Assembly: GCA_039583875.1 (NCBI GenBank)
Contig: CM077152.1
Span: 19,815,538 to 19,879,537 of the forward strand
DNA length: 64,000 bases
Direction of reading: 5' to 3'
From: Platanthera guangdongensis
Lineage: Eukaryota > Streptophyta > Magnoliopsida > Asparagales > Orchidaceae
Shown: piece by piece, positions 44,028-55,262 of the stretch
How the letters are laid out: each line of letters opens with the position of its first letter
How positions within the stretch are numbered: position 1 is the first letter of the stretch
The notes under the pieces: model-generated
What the model saw: the letters and a program-made list of their open reading frames with translations, nothing else
What the model was told of the DNA's origin: nothing
Databases searched by the model: none
Made by a program: the position numbers and the translations under genes

Positions 44028-44364
44028 AAATGAACTTAAAGACTCCTACCACTACACATAAACACTGTTGTCGATATCGACCGACATGTCCGACATGTCG
44101 GCCGATATAAAGGTTTTGGGCATAAACCGCAACGAAATCGATTTGTTTGAGCAAAATAACGTTTTGTAAAAAATCGGCGACATTTCAGCGATATTTCGTT
44201 ATATCAAGCGTCGATATCGGCCTATCCCGTCGATATATCGGTATACTTTGGTTTAATATTATGAAAAAAATTGCGGGCTTTAAAAGGATTTCAAGGATTG
44301 CTGGAGTCATCGCGATAACCTTTCGACCTAACTCTCTCTAGCGGCGTTGCGGCAGTTTGGCGGA

Positions 44365-44495
44365 ATCGGCGGAATCGGCCTCTCCTGGCGACGATCGGCC
44401 TCTCCCGGCGACGGATCGGCCTCTCTCGGCGACGGATCGGCCTCTCCTGGCGACGGATCCGCCTCTCCCAGCGACGAATCGGCCTCTCCGACGGC
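44365..44495. repeat. 21-bp minisatellite inside the hAT
   Basis: About six imperfect copies of a unit like cggcctctcctggcgacggat. On the minus strand it encodes a repeating RRRERPI peptide, which explains an open but meaningless frame there. Confidence 0.85.
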
Positions 44496-45480
44496 GCATC
44501 TTCCGCCCTAACTTCACTCCACTGTAACTCTATAAGTTCCCTTCTTTTATTTTCTTCTTCTTTCTTGGACTTGGCTTTCCATGGAGTAATGTGTTCATCC
44601 AATTGAAAATAAACCTTGTGTTTGGAAGTTGGAACCCGCATACTATCTGAGACATCTGAGATTTCCCTTCTCTCTTGAATGTCTTCCAATCATTCAGCTC
44701 TTCAATTTTTGTAATTAGTAGTTCCTAGTTCTTTCCATTGGAATTTCTACTCTATGAAATCAAGAAATTTTCTATAAAAACAATCATTTGGGTTCAACTT
44801 TATTCTCCTGAGTTATTTTGCCTATGAAGGGATATATAGTTTGAATTTTTGTCCTGCTTTCTAATCTTCCTCCTGGATAATTTCAACTGCATTGGGAGTC
44901 TCTTTCATTCATCATTCTTTTTTAAAGTTAATCAATGCATGCTTAGTTCTGTTGGTCAATGAATTTGGCATTATCCCCAACAAATTCTTCCTAATTAATC
45001 CCAATTATCTGCTAAAAATATTTAATGCAGTGATGTCTCTTATTTGCCAAACATCACCAATTTGACTTCTAATATATGTAATTGGGCAGATGGTTCTCTT
45101 TTTATCCTACATCTGTATCAAATGCTATTGCCCAACTTCACTCTCTATTCACTGCTCTATCTGTATCAAATGATCTTGCAAAAAGGCAATTGCTAGTTCC
45201 TTCTTTTAATCCAAGTAAGTAGTTTAAATTCTAAGTTCACGAATATTTATGCATATTGCTAAATTTTGTTATTTAATTAGTACACTGGTGGAAATTACAT
45301 GGAGTTGAGACTCCGAATTTGAGGGGGATGGTCATGAGGATATTGAGTTTGACCACAAGTTCATCTGGATGCGAAAGAAATTGGAGCACGTTCGAAATGG
45401 TAATACAGTAGTTTTGCATGCATGCAATTTCTTTTAAGTAATAAAGAGATACTAAATATTTCAAATGTTTCAATTTGTAG

Positions 45481-45789
45481 ATCCACTCGAAAAAGCGGAA
45501 TAGACTTGAGAGCAAACGTTTAAATGATCTTGTGTTTGTGAAGTTTAATGTTATGCTGAGGTCTAAGCATGCTGATATCTCTCGAGATCAAATATCTGCA
45601 AAAAGTTTGGATGAAAGAAAAGCAGTAGAGTGGCTCGTTGGTTCAAGTGAAGGTGATAATGAAAATGAGGAGGAAGTGTTTCTTGGAAAAGGATTGACTT
45701 GGCAACAACTTGGAGACATTGTGGATGCTGATTTGGGACCAAGAAGGAGCACCAGACCTACTAACCAACAATCACAAAATGAAAGTTAA
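45481..45789 (+). pseudogene. hAT transposase C-terminal (dimerisation) fragment
   Basis: The frame reads IHSKKRNRLESKRLNDLVF and VKFNVMLRSKH, the signature end of the hAT dimerisation region, then an acidic tail (SSEGDNENEEEVF) and a stop after QQSQNES. The exon follows a TTTGTAG acceptor-like sequence. No upstream transposase exons are readable, so it is a remnant. Confidence 0.8.
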
Positions 45790-46754
45790 AAGCGAAAGCG
45801 CATTGTAACACAAGCATTGGAGAAAGATGATGAAGATGCGGGGCTATCAGAAGAGGAAATGCAAGCTCCACTATTAGACACAATGTTAGAAGACTACAAA
45901 ACAGAAGAGGAAATATGAAATGTAAGTCTTTACTATAAAAAAAATTATAAATCAATTTAGTTAATAGGATTTTACTCATTAATAATTAATCTATACATGT
46001 TTTTTTGATGCAGTCATACATATGGAAGTTATGCAGTAGAGATTTTGATTTTTGATCTTTTGACATTCAGTGTGACTTATGACATTTGATTTTTGAACTT
46101 TTGGCTTTCAATGTGACTGATGATGTTTCCTCTTATTTTCTCATGACTTCCTTTCCGGCACTTGTATTATTATTCTCTTAAATCGATTGTTATTTGGTGT
46201 GTTGCTTTAGTTAATCAATCAAATTGAATTATGTTGTAATCTGTTTATTCATTTAATCATGTTAATATATAATTACTTATTTTTTGGATAAATTTTCAAC
46301 AATTATTACAAAAACTTCGCTGATAAGGTGGATGACTTTTGGTTCATGTTGGTTTTTATGGTGCCTAGAAGGCCTCATGTCATTGAACTATTAGATGACG
46401 AATTGATGAATCACTGATCCAGAAATAATCATAACAATAAAGACAAGTTGTTTTATTCAATCTTTGTCATTTATTAATATGCACAGTTGTGTTTATTTTT
46501 GTTTAATACTTCATTATAATTATATTATTACATGTTTAATGCAAAGTGTATAAACATATATTGTCTGTACATTTTTTACTTTGCAAAAAAAGTATTTATA
46601 AACAATGTTATCTTTAATTAAATATTAAAATCCGATATTGTAAAATATCCCCGATATTTCCCCGCAATCCGACATACGACATTTCAAACTCAAACCGACA
46701 TGAACTCGATATCCGATATCTACAACCTTGCACGTAAATGTGGCCCAAACCTAG

Positions 46755-46769
46755 CCTTTGATACCAATT
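46755..46769 (-). promoter_or_regulatory. Primer binding site of B2
   Basis: Minus text TTGGTATCAAAGGC, one base from the initiator-Met consensus, abuts the 5' LTR. Confidence 0.8.
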
Positions 46770-47063
46770 TGATGCAGTGGTAAGGCAGACGCGGGATGGA
46801 CTCGCTACATGCACACTTAAATGCAATGACGTGAGTGAAAGTGCACAAGTAGTCTGTTACAAAATAGCAGTGATTAATTAATTATTTTTAAATGAATCAG
46901 CAGGGCACATGCAGTCGCAAATAATTAATTTAAGGGAGAACAACTAATAATTGTCCAAACGAAATAGGCACAAGTGTTTTAAGCACAAGCAGAATAAACC
47001 CTGCAAGTTACACTAACGGTGATATTAATAACATAATAAAACAGAAATCCTACACAATAAGAG

Positions 47064-47687
47064 TTACTGAAATAAACAACAATAAAAGAAATGACTCTTA
47101 CCACAATTTACATATGAATGCAGCGGCAATAGCGGGTGTGGGAGGGCATCCAGGGTTGCTACCTTGTCGGGGATTGGATGTGGAAAACTGGGAATTAGTG
47201 GTAACAGGAGTTGACGGGGAGAAGTAATTGGTGGTGGAGTGAAATCAGGAGGGGGTGAGAGGGGACTGACTGTTTGAAACGGGGGAGTGGAGGAGGAAGG
47301 AGGTAGAGCAGACTTGGGGCTAACAGTGGAAGTGGAGGAGGGGTTGTCGGTGGGGTATCGGGTAAGGAAGTGGCCGACGGGTTCAGGCAGGCTGAAGGCC
47401 GACGGGGAGAGGAGAAGATGTTGCAGCTTTTGGAAGATTGCAGGCTGGACGGAGGCTGACGGGAAAGTGAGGGGAGGCGGGGGCGGGTGTTGCAGCAGGG
47501 CTAGGGCGGGATTGGCAGGGGAGAAGATGAAGGAGGTGTTGGAAGGGCTAATCGGAGGGGAAGATGGAGGGGACGCCGGCGTCGCACCAGCGGGAGGAGG
47601 CGGAGGAGACCTCCGGCGTCGCACCGGAGAGGAAGGCCAGGAATCGCTCCTGGGAAGACCGGCGGTTTCAGATTTCCCAAAACCCAC
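47064..47687 (-). CDS. Pro/Ser-rich ORF inside the B2 5' LTR
   Basis: A 207-residue open frame lies in the sense of B2, starting MGFGKSETAGLPRSDSW about 25 bases downstream of a TATA box (minus TTATAAGTATAGG, near 47712-47722). It is mostly Pro, Ser, Ala and Leu with no domain. The 3' LTR has the same start and composition but an early stop and other changes. It could be a leader ORF, or simply the absence of stops in pyrimidine-rich DNA. I lean to the second. Confidence 0.25.
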   Translation of the reverse strand: MGFGKSETAGLPRSDSWPSSPVRRRRSPPPPPAGATPASPPSSPPISPSNTSFIFSPANPALALLQHPPPPPLTFPSASVQPAIFQKLQHLLLSPSAFSLPEPVGHFLTRYPTDNPSSTSTVSPKSALPPSSSTPPFQTVSPLSPPPDFTPPPITSPRQLLLPLIPSFPHPIPDKVATLDALPHPLLPLHSYVNCGKSHFFYCCLFQ

Positions 47688-47950
47688 GATGCCCTCCCAG
47701 AGAACCGTCGACCTATACTTATAACCCTAAAATCAAAACCTGCTGAACAAACGAAATAACCACCACGATCGGACAGTTCACAATGTTTTAAGCCAATCGG
47801 GCGACAAATACAACATAAAATATAAAAATAATATATGGATTCAACTCGGATCGGTCATCCGAATGCAACCACGGGCTCTGATCTACCGCCCGCGCAACGG
47901 GTCACTACCTCCTGCGGGAATACACATGTGTCGGTCCTGGCGCGTCGTCA

Positions 47951-48341
47951 AGTGCTCTCGCCGACCCTCAATGGTGGCAATGCTGGTGCGAAGGTCATTA
48001 AATTGTGCATCCAATTGATCAAACTTCTTAAGAACCCATTATTGCAATTCGGCTTTCGTTATGTTTGCCTTCGGAACACTAGGAAAGCCACTACGTGTGA
48101 TATTAACTTGATGAATGTGACCTTTATGTGATTCTTGAGGGTCATTGAGACCCTGGATACTTCCTATTAGGATGATTCTCTATATGATTCTTAAGGGTCA
48201 ACGTGACCATGGATACTTCCTATTGGAATATCATTGGCAGAGGGTGATTCTCTATTAGGATGTACACTGTGGATACTTCATTCACTGCTCTCTCTTCCGT
48301 TACCTCCGCTGACTGGCATCGACGCCTTGGGCAAACATGGT
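47951..48341 (-). pseudogene. B1 gag-like N-terminal piece and a foreign join
   Basis: Minus text near 48140-47960 (DPQESHKGHIHQVN, FDQLDAQFNDLRTS) matches the A1 gag-like helix region, which confirms that B2 sits inside the B1 gag. Between about 48180 and 48341 the sequence changes. A plus-strand ADWHRRLGQ resembles a copia pre-integrase motif. This junction replaced the B1 leader, primer site and LTR end. Confidence 0.5.
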
Positions 48342-49891
48342 TCTGGAATGAATGCGATTAAGCCCAAGCTAAATGATGCGTGCAAATGAATTTAAGATTT
48401 TCAATCCAGAATTTATGTTAGCAAATTTAATTTTATAAAGTTGGCAAAATCTACACAATGTGAGTTTTAAAATTTTAGGAGCACAACCAAGATCACACTC
48501 GTTTTTGCGCAAGCTGTTATCCACCACAAATTACATAAACAGGTTTTATAGGATTCAAAAAAATTGAACAACACTAACAATCACAATACCCAAATAGTTA
48601 CAAAATGTTCATCTACAATTTAATACAAAATAACATAACATATTAATTGATACTCACAAGCACGAATACGGTAGCAGCAGCAAACGTGGATCCACGAGAT
48701 AATGTATCGACTGTAATGAAAGATAAGGGGTGCTGAATGAAGTCCAAAACATCCTTGTGGTTGTTGTTAGAGTCAGGAAAAGGCCAAATTTTGTACTGAA
48801 GGATTTGATAATTTGTTGTTGGAAGGCTTATGAGGTTGTCAGGACGAGAGAAACAGGCTAGGCAAGACTAGACAAGGGCCATACATGCCAAATTGGGATG
48901 GTGCCTGGTGGTATTTCCCCTAGCTGAAATAGGGCAGGACGTGCTTTTTATCTGAAGTTGGGACGAGACCCGGAGGTGCTTCTGGCTGAAAAAGGGTTGG
49001 TCGGACTTCCTGCAAGAAACGGCAGAGGGAGAGGGATTCCTGAAGCGAAGGACGGTGGTTGACAGAGGGGGAAAAGGATGCGCCGGCTAACGGCAAAATT
49101 GGCGAGTGTTGCAGCTTATCGTGAGGTAGAGGTAGATTAACAGTGGAAAATCGTGTGGCTTAACTAGAGGAAATGGCTGATGGCTCCACGGGAAAATGAA
49201 AATGAGGACGGAAACGGTTGGATGGGGTGGATGGTTGTTGTCGATCGGAGGATCAAGGATCGTGCGGCTTTACAGTTGCAGGCATGGAAGCAGCCCGTGA
49301 CAGGGACGATAGGTGGTTGCGGCAGTGTGGAGGATCGATGATGGGGTAGCGGTTTGTGGTTTCTGGCGATAGAGATGACGAACAATGACGATATGAGCGG
49401 TTTCCTTTTTCGATCGTGGGATGAACAGTTGGTTTTCTCCTTCCGATTGAGGGGGGTTCGTGGGTCAGGAAAAGGGAAGAGTGAGGGGAACTGATAAAAC
49501 TAAAATAAAAATTGGTAAATGAACTAAGGCTTCGCACACTGGGTTCGTGTTGTCGCAGCACGAAAATTGACGGAATTCTGGAATCTATCACAAAATTCAG
49601 AAATGAATGTAAACTGCAACGCACGCACCTATTTACAACAAAAAGGGGCGGTTGGGCATCCGGCGTGAACGGCTATGATTGTTTGTTACGCCTGGTATCC
49701 TAAAACGCTAAATATAAGCCCAAAAAAATAAAATACACTTAAAATGTAAAAAACGACGTCACAGACGCGCTCGCGGTCTCGGATTGCCAATCCAATCAAC
49801 ACATCTCTGGCAAATCTGCAAAAATGGGTCCCGACAAGTGGTGGCCCGATCTTCTCTAATCACGAACATGCGGTCGATCCCCATCAAGATG

Positions 49892-50741
49892 TTTTTCCCA
49901 TTTAATATAGATATATATATTTATTTATATTTACAACCTAGTTTTCCAAATTTAAATAGTGCAATAGCACCCATTGATAAGCTAGATTTGATATTAAATG
50001 TCCTTGATTCGTCAGCTGAAAATTGCATTACTGAAAACAAATCAAAATAAAAGGGTGAGTTCCATAAATTAAGAAATAGCAGGTGCAAACAAAAAGGATA
50101 TTGGTTCTCAAATTTACAGCATGCATACTCAAACTTTGTTGATTCTTGTTAGTTCATAAGTGAAAAAACAATTTCAATATGTTAATCTTGAAACAATCAC
50201 TTGATACAGGTCATAACTATTGTTCATTTAAAAAATGATGTTTCATAACTTTCCGTGTGCACAAAAAATAAGAAGCAAAGCATTATCCTGCAAGTGCATC
50301 TATTCCATGAATTCACAAACATGGCAACATACTTTTAGAACATCCATCTCTATGACAATAGAAATAAATTGTTTTGCACAAAAATATGACTCGTGTTCGT
50401 GCTCATGCATTCATTCGAAGAAACTGAATCGCTTTTTCAGATCAAATCAAGAGAATGGAATGAAAAAGGTCTACAAACAATAGAGAAAACCTTTCAATTT
50501 TATCAATCTTAAGCAATCCTAAATTGCATCAATATGATTAGATGTGAAAATCATATTTGTTGGTACGGATAGACAAAATTAGAGCAGACTAGCAGTCAAT
50601 TTGAGAGGTCTCCAAAATAGATTTGATGATTGCTTAAAATAAAAATTGTTCGAGTTGTGATCAAGTACTAATTCAGTTTTTCATTTTCCTTAACATTTCA
50701 TAACCTCGTTGTGATGTTTGACCTTCAAATCAAATTACTGT
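49892..50741. other. Intron sequence; no gene recognised
   Basis: AT-rich intron DNA right of B1. A short plus-strand frame (IAPIDKLDLILNVLDSS) near 49965-50045 looks coding-like but has no context. The minus strand offers a possible small cryptic exon (DESRTFNIKSSL) that the PHD join does not need. Confidence 0.4.
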
Positions 50742-51808
50742 TGTTGAATAACTTGTAAACAAAGACCCATATAATAGCCTAATGTAAAACTCTCTTAAGG
50801 ATTAATCCTACACCTTAGGTTGGTGTTTAGGCTCTCCTCTCCCCTGTATATATGTGCAAATACTTGTGTTGTATTCATAGGAAATACATGAGAAATAAGA
50901 TATTGATTTTCTCTCTCCTCTGTTGTAATTCTCTACATGATATGGAAGCGAACCGATCCTCCAATTTCTCAAGTACAGTTCCTGGTTAGAGCTCTCCATT
51001 ATTTGTGGTCAGCTTTTTTTAACCGTACATCTACTCCGTGAGGAATTCCCACCCTGCTCTCTTTGAGTTGCTCTTCCCCACCTTTTATAGGCTTTCCTTG
51101 CTGACAACTGAGCCCCACCTGACTGGTGATTATCGGGACCTCCCCATTTTAACTGATCCACTCGCGCCTCTGACAACTCCGATCTCGTGCTCTCATGGTC
51201 GCTCAGTTCTTCTTGTTCATGTGGTCGATGACCTCTGATCACCTCCAGCTCTTGCACGAGTTGTAGAAATCGCGTCGCGAGACCGCTCAAAGCCGCCAGC
51301 CATCGCCTTTGTTCGGTCCACTCTCGTTGCTTTTGGCCGCTACCGGCTCCCCCCCCCCCCTCTCTTATTTAACATTTCTAGGCGTTGTCGACAACGCCGA
51401 GCTTTGCTCGTTTCCTTGTTACCTGGCCGCTCAAGTTGCAGCTTCCCAGCCAGCCAACTTTCGTCTGCGCTTGTCGTGACGGCAAACTAGTCTGCAGACT
51501 AACTCTTGATCGTATGTCCGTCGATCTCCTCTGCTCTCAAATTCCCGATCGCAAATTCCTGCTCACAAGTTCTTGTTCGTCATTCTCCTACGCGCAAGTC
51601 CCTAACCGCACCTTGCCGCCAGTTCTCCTACCCGCAAGTTCCTAACCGCACCTTGCCACGCTCCTCCATATGTGTTTCTCCTCCTAGGCAGCCATGGCCT
51701 TGAATGATTCGTCTCTTCTGGCTTGTGTCCCGACAACTCCTCTGAAAGATTGGGATGAGCTACGGATAACCATTATCTCTCTTAGTGGTCAGAAAAATTT
51801 TGTGGAGT
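50742..51808 (+). mobile_element. 5' fragment of a copia element (LTR, leader, gag start)
   Basis: The LTR runs from about TGTTGAATAACTTG (50742) to TTCTCTACA (50937), followed by TGATATGGAAGCG, a mutated initiator-Met primer site. After a pyrimidine-rich leader the gag begins MALNDSSLLACVPTTPLK and LRITIISLSGQKNFVE, homologous to the gag start of copia C. It breaks at a TGA near 51810, and no pol or second LTR follows. Confidence 0.65.
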
Positions 51809-52412
51809 GAGTCCAAGGATGGATCTAAGGGGAGGCCGGCTGGGGCTCGGGCTCGCCACCCCCCCCCACCCAAGAATTTTTGAAAAATAAATAATGAATT
51901 TGTATTCCACTCGTCGAGGCAATGAATTTCGTGTACTTATACGTCAAAAACGGTGTCCGGATGTGGGAGAAAAGAGTTTGGAAAGGTGGAGACCCTCAAA
52001 TTTCCTTTTAGTTGGAAGAGGGGGAAGATGACATGGCAACTAATTGTTTAATTAATTTTTGTGGATATGATACGTGTAAATTTAGTTAGTTGCTATCAAT
52101 TTTGACCTCCCCAAGTTCATCGTCGTCTTTACTCACAGCTTCTTTGGAATCTTTGAAAAAAAAATATTGTCATCATCGGCATGATATAGTGTGATTTCTT
52201 TATTCAACACTTGTAATTTTACTTATTTTGATAGTGTCCCCTATATTACACCCTAAGAGTACACGAAATCAAAACTGGTCATTAAGCTCTTAAAAGAAAT
52301 AATATGTTAAACAGTATGACTTAATAATTTTTAGATGTTTATTCTTTTTTTCATATATTTATCAATAAAAATATACGAAGAAATTTTTTGAAACAAAAAA
52401 TATATTAGAGAT
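51809..52412. other. Unassigned sequence between copia fragments
   Basis: It begins with GGATGGATCTAAGGGGAGGCCGGC-type sequence and a C-run, then becomes AT-rich. The abrupt start right at the broken gag codon suggests an insertion, but no terminal repeats or duplication were found. Confidence 0.35.
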
Positions 52413-52575
52413 TGTAGAAATAGCCTGAAACTTATGTATATTGATTGAGTATGTAAATACAAAGAGAGTATACAAATATATAGGTGAGAAAGAGAGGAAA
52501 CAAATCCTATACAAGATGTGGGACTAAAGGAGAAGAAGCATAAATGGGCCAACAAACATGGGCCCAATACAAGGG

Positions 52576-54051
52576 TTATTCTAACACTCCCCCGCAAGCT
52601 GGAGCGTACAAATCGTATGCACCAAGCTTGGACAAGCATTGATAGAAGGATGCTTTGGGAAGAGCCTTTGTGAGGGCATCTGCAACTTGTTCCGTCCCCG
52701 GAACATGCTTTAAATCGAGCTTCTTCATTTGAACTTTCTCTCGAACGAAGTGGCAATCGACTTCAATGTGCTTCGTTCTTTCGTGGAAGACTGGGTTCTT
52801 GGCGATATGTATAGCCGCTTGGCTATCACAAAGAAGTAGAGCAGGAGAAGGTAATTTTACACCCAGATCAGTGAGAAGACTTTCAAGCCATGTGAGTTCG
52901 GATACAACAGATGTCATTGCGCGGTATTCTGCCTCAGCCGATGAGCGAGCAACGACCGCTTGTTTCTTGCTTCTCCATGTAACCAAATGTCCCCCAAAGT
53001 ATGTACAGAAACCACTAGTAGACCGCCGGTCATCAAGAGAGCCCGCATAGTCCGCATCAGAGTATGTCACTAAGGTAGGAGCAGACGAGGAAGTCCGGTA
53101 CACAAGTCCTTGACCCGGGGCTGTTTTTAAGTACCTCAGAATGCGTTCAACCGCCAGAAGATGAGACTTGCGAGGAGAGTGCATGGAGCGACTGACAAGA
53201 CCAACAGCAAAGGAAATATCTGGTCTGGTAACAGTAAGATAGATCAACTTTCCAACAAGTCGTCGATAATATTCAGGGTTCTGGAGAAGAAGATCCGAGT
53301 CAGAAGCCTGAGCACACAGCTTGTGGTTTACATCCATGGGGGTATCACATGGCTTACACCCTAAGAGACCAGCATCATGAAGAAGATCAATACAGTACTT
53401 TCGTTGAGATAGAATAAGGCCGTCCGGTCGCCTGGCAACCTCAAGACCCAGAAAATATCGCAGAGTTCCCAGGTCCTTTGTCTGAAAGACCGAGTTCAGA
53501 TGAGCTTTGACGGCATGTATCCCTTGTGAGTCATCTCCCGTGATGATGATGTCGTCAACATATACTAATAGAAGGACCGTCCCGGATGGTCGGTGACGAG
53601 TGAAGAGCGAGAAGTCAGCCGAGCTTCGACTAAAGCCGACAGCTCGAAGTACTTTACTGAATTTCTCAAACCAGGCCCGTGGAGATTGTTTGAGACCATA
53701 CAGAGCCTTACGAAGGCGGCAAACCTGAGACTCCCTCGTGGTCTCAAACCCGGGCGGTTGTTGCATGTAGACCGTCTCCTGGAGATCCCCATTTAAGAAA
53801 GCATTCTTGACATCGAGCTGAAAGAGAGGCCACTAGCGATGAACAGCGACAGAGAGGAGGACCCGAACGGTATTGAGCTTGGCGACCGGAGAAAAGGTTT
53901 CCTCATAGTCGAGCCCCTGTTGTTGAGTGAAGCCGCGAGCGACAAGGCGAGCCTTCAGACGGTCGATCGTACCATCAGCAGCATGTTTGATGACAAAGAC
54001 CCACTTGCACCCTACCGGTTTCTGACCCGGAGGGAGGGGACAACGGTCCAT
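52576..54051 (-). pseudogene. Copia D reverse transcriptase and RNase H
   Basis: The N-terminal block ([31 protein letters not shown]) ends in a TAG at 53833-53835 where Trp is expected. The next 396 codons hold ALYGLKQSPRAWFEKF, the catalytic LLVYVDDIIITGDD, LRYFLGLEVARRPDG, and RNase H (TYSDADYAGSLDDRRST, VARSSAEAEYRAM, LLCDSQAAIHIAKNP). Apart from the one stop and the frameshift to integrase it looks intact, the best preserved copia RT in the window. Confidence 0.94.
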
Positions 54052-55253
54052 GTCTGGTTAGCCCAGAGAGCAGACATCTCCTCTTCCATGGCTGCCCGCC
54101 ATCCCGGATGTTGAAGCGCCTCCTGTACAGAGTTAGGAACAGAAATCGAAGAGAGAGAAGTAGCAAAGGTGTGCAGAGGTGGAGAAAGGCGATGAAGAGA
54201 GACGTAGGCCTCCAGAGGATGGGCAGTGGAGGGCGTTACCTGATCAGAGGGACGCGAAGTGTCCACGGCAGAGGTCGGCGGCAGAGGGGCAACGGAACTG
54301 GGAGGGCGACGCGTGTAGACCCGGATAACGGGTGGTTTGGTGGTAGAAGGAGCGGGGGGAGGGGAGAGCGGTGGTGGTGGTGGAGTAGCAGGAATAACGG
54401 GACGGGGTAAGGACGGTGGAAGAGGAGGCGGTGGTAGAGCAGTTGGGGATGGAGCAGGAAAGAACAGTTCGTCTTCCCGGAAGGTAACGTCAGCAGAAAC
54501 AGTGACCTTGCAGGTAGCGGGTGAGTAACAAACATAGCCCTTCTGGGTGTGGGAGTAGCCAACAAAGATGTGTTTCGCCGCCCTGGGATCCAATTTATCT
54601 GAGGAGGGCCCGAGGCAGTGGACATAGCAGGTGCTTCCGAAGATACGGGGCGAGAGAGGGAAAGCCGGAGTGGAGGGAAACAATATGCTGAAGGGAGTCG
54701 CATAATTGAGGACAGAGGAAGGGAGGCGATTGATGAGAAAGCAGGCAGTGGAGACCGCAAAGTTCCAGTAGGCTTTAGGAACATGCATTTGGATCATGAG
54801 GGAGCAGGCAACATCCAATAAATGGCGGTTCTTGCGTTCAGCAACCTCATTTTGTTGCGGGGTATACGCGCAAGAGGTTTGATGGAGAATCTCGTATTCC
54901 GAACATAAGGTGGTAAAGTCGTGGCTTGTGTATTCACGAGCATTATCAGTACGGAGAGTTTTGAGGGTGGTATTGAATTGCGTCCGGGTCTCGAAGACAA
55001 ATGCCCGAAACACCCGGGGAAGCTCGGAGCGTTCTCGAAGTAAGTAGAGCCACGTTGTGCGTGAATGATCATCAATAAAGGTGAGAAAATAACGATAACC
55101 ACATATACTAGGAATCTGAAATGATCCCCAAATATCCGAATGAACAAGATCAAAAGGAGCCGCACTCCGAGTACAATGCGAAGGAAACGAAGAACGTGGC
55201 TGTTTGCAAATCGTATCCCCGCCGAGTATCGTGCGCCGTTTCCTACCATGCAC
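54012..55253 (-). pseudogene. Copia D integrase
   Basis: A 413-codon run: SAAPFDLVHSDIWGSF, FLTFIDDHSRTTW, LRTDNAREYTSHDF and QQNEVAERKNRHLLD give the D, D and E catalytic positions. Then the linker LDPRAAKHIFVGYSHTQKGY and a Pro-rich spacer to RT. It ends by frameshift near 54045 at the RT start. Nothing else in the core is broken. Confidence 0.92.
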
Positions 55254-55262
55254 GCCTTCATT

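Larger units (their letters stand above)
44063..46730 (+). mobile_element. hAT transposon derivative in B2 leader (2668 bp)
   Basis: Ends CACTGTTGTCGATATCG and (inverted) CAAGGTTGTAGATATCG form imperfect terminal repeats. The 8-bp duplication is CACATAAA (44055-44062) and CACGTAAA (46731-46738). Subterminal regions are rich in CGATAT motifs on both sides. The plus strand retains the C-terminal dimerisation exon of a hAT transposase. The N-terminal zinc finger and catalytic core were not found, so it is internally deleted. Confidence 0.85.
40218..47950 (-). mobile_element. Gag-like gypsy element B2 nested in B1
   Basis: LTRs 40218-41573 and 46770-47950 start TGATGCAGTGGTAAGG and end GGCGCGTCGTC. 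The left copy has about 180 extra bases (near 40640-40820) absent from the right. Target repeats are AGTGT (40213-40217) and AGTGC (47951-47955). Minus text TTGGTATCAAAGG next to 46770 is the primer site. Interior: an intact gag-like frame, an integrase tail and chromodomain, and a hAT insertion in the leader. LTR sequence differs from A1/B1 but the protein blocks are homologous. Confidence 0.85.
36690..49886 (-). mobile_element. Non-autonomous gag-like gypsy element B1
   Basis: The 3' LTR is 36690-38337 (1648 bp, TGACGCAGGAC...CCCCATCA). The 5' LTR, from about 48342 to 49886, lacks its inner end, including the primer site. Target repeats GGATG (36685-36689) and AGATG (49887-49891) match at four of five bases. 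A polypurine AATCGGGGGGAAT on the minus strand abuts the 3' LTR. LTR ends resemble A1. The interior holds the same gag-like and integrase-tail blocks as A1 and is split by element B2. No RT is present anywhere. Confidence 0.8.
52413..55262 (-). mobile_element. Copia element D, 5'-truncated
   Basis: The 3' LTR is 52413-52586 (174 bp; minus TGTTAGAATAACCC...TTTCTACA) with a GCGGGGGAG polypurine tract. Pol reads from the integrase zinc region at 55260 through integrase, RT and RNase H. Gag, protease and the 5' LTR are missing: the reading stops abruptly at 55262. RT and RNase H are very similar to copia C. It is transcribed in the sense of the host gene. Confidence 0.88.

Noticed and set aside
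44291..44689. Arg-rich 132-residue minus frame as a nucleic-acid-binding protein
   Set aside because: Its repeats come from the 21-bp minisatellite.
49784..50050. Plus-strand frame with a coding-like stretch near 49965-50045, and a possible minus-strand mini-exon
   Set aside because: The plus frame overlaps the B1 LTR end and has no partner exon. The minus mini-exon is not needed because exons 3 and 4 already join to a perfect PHD finger.
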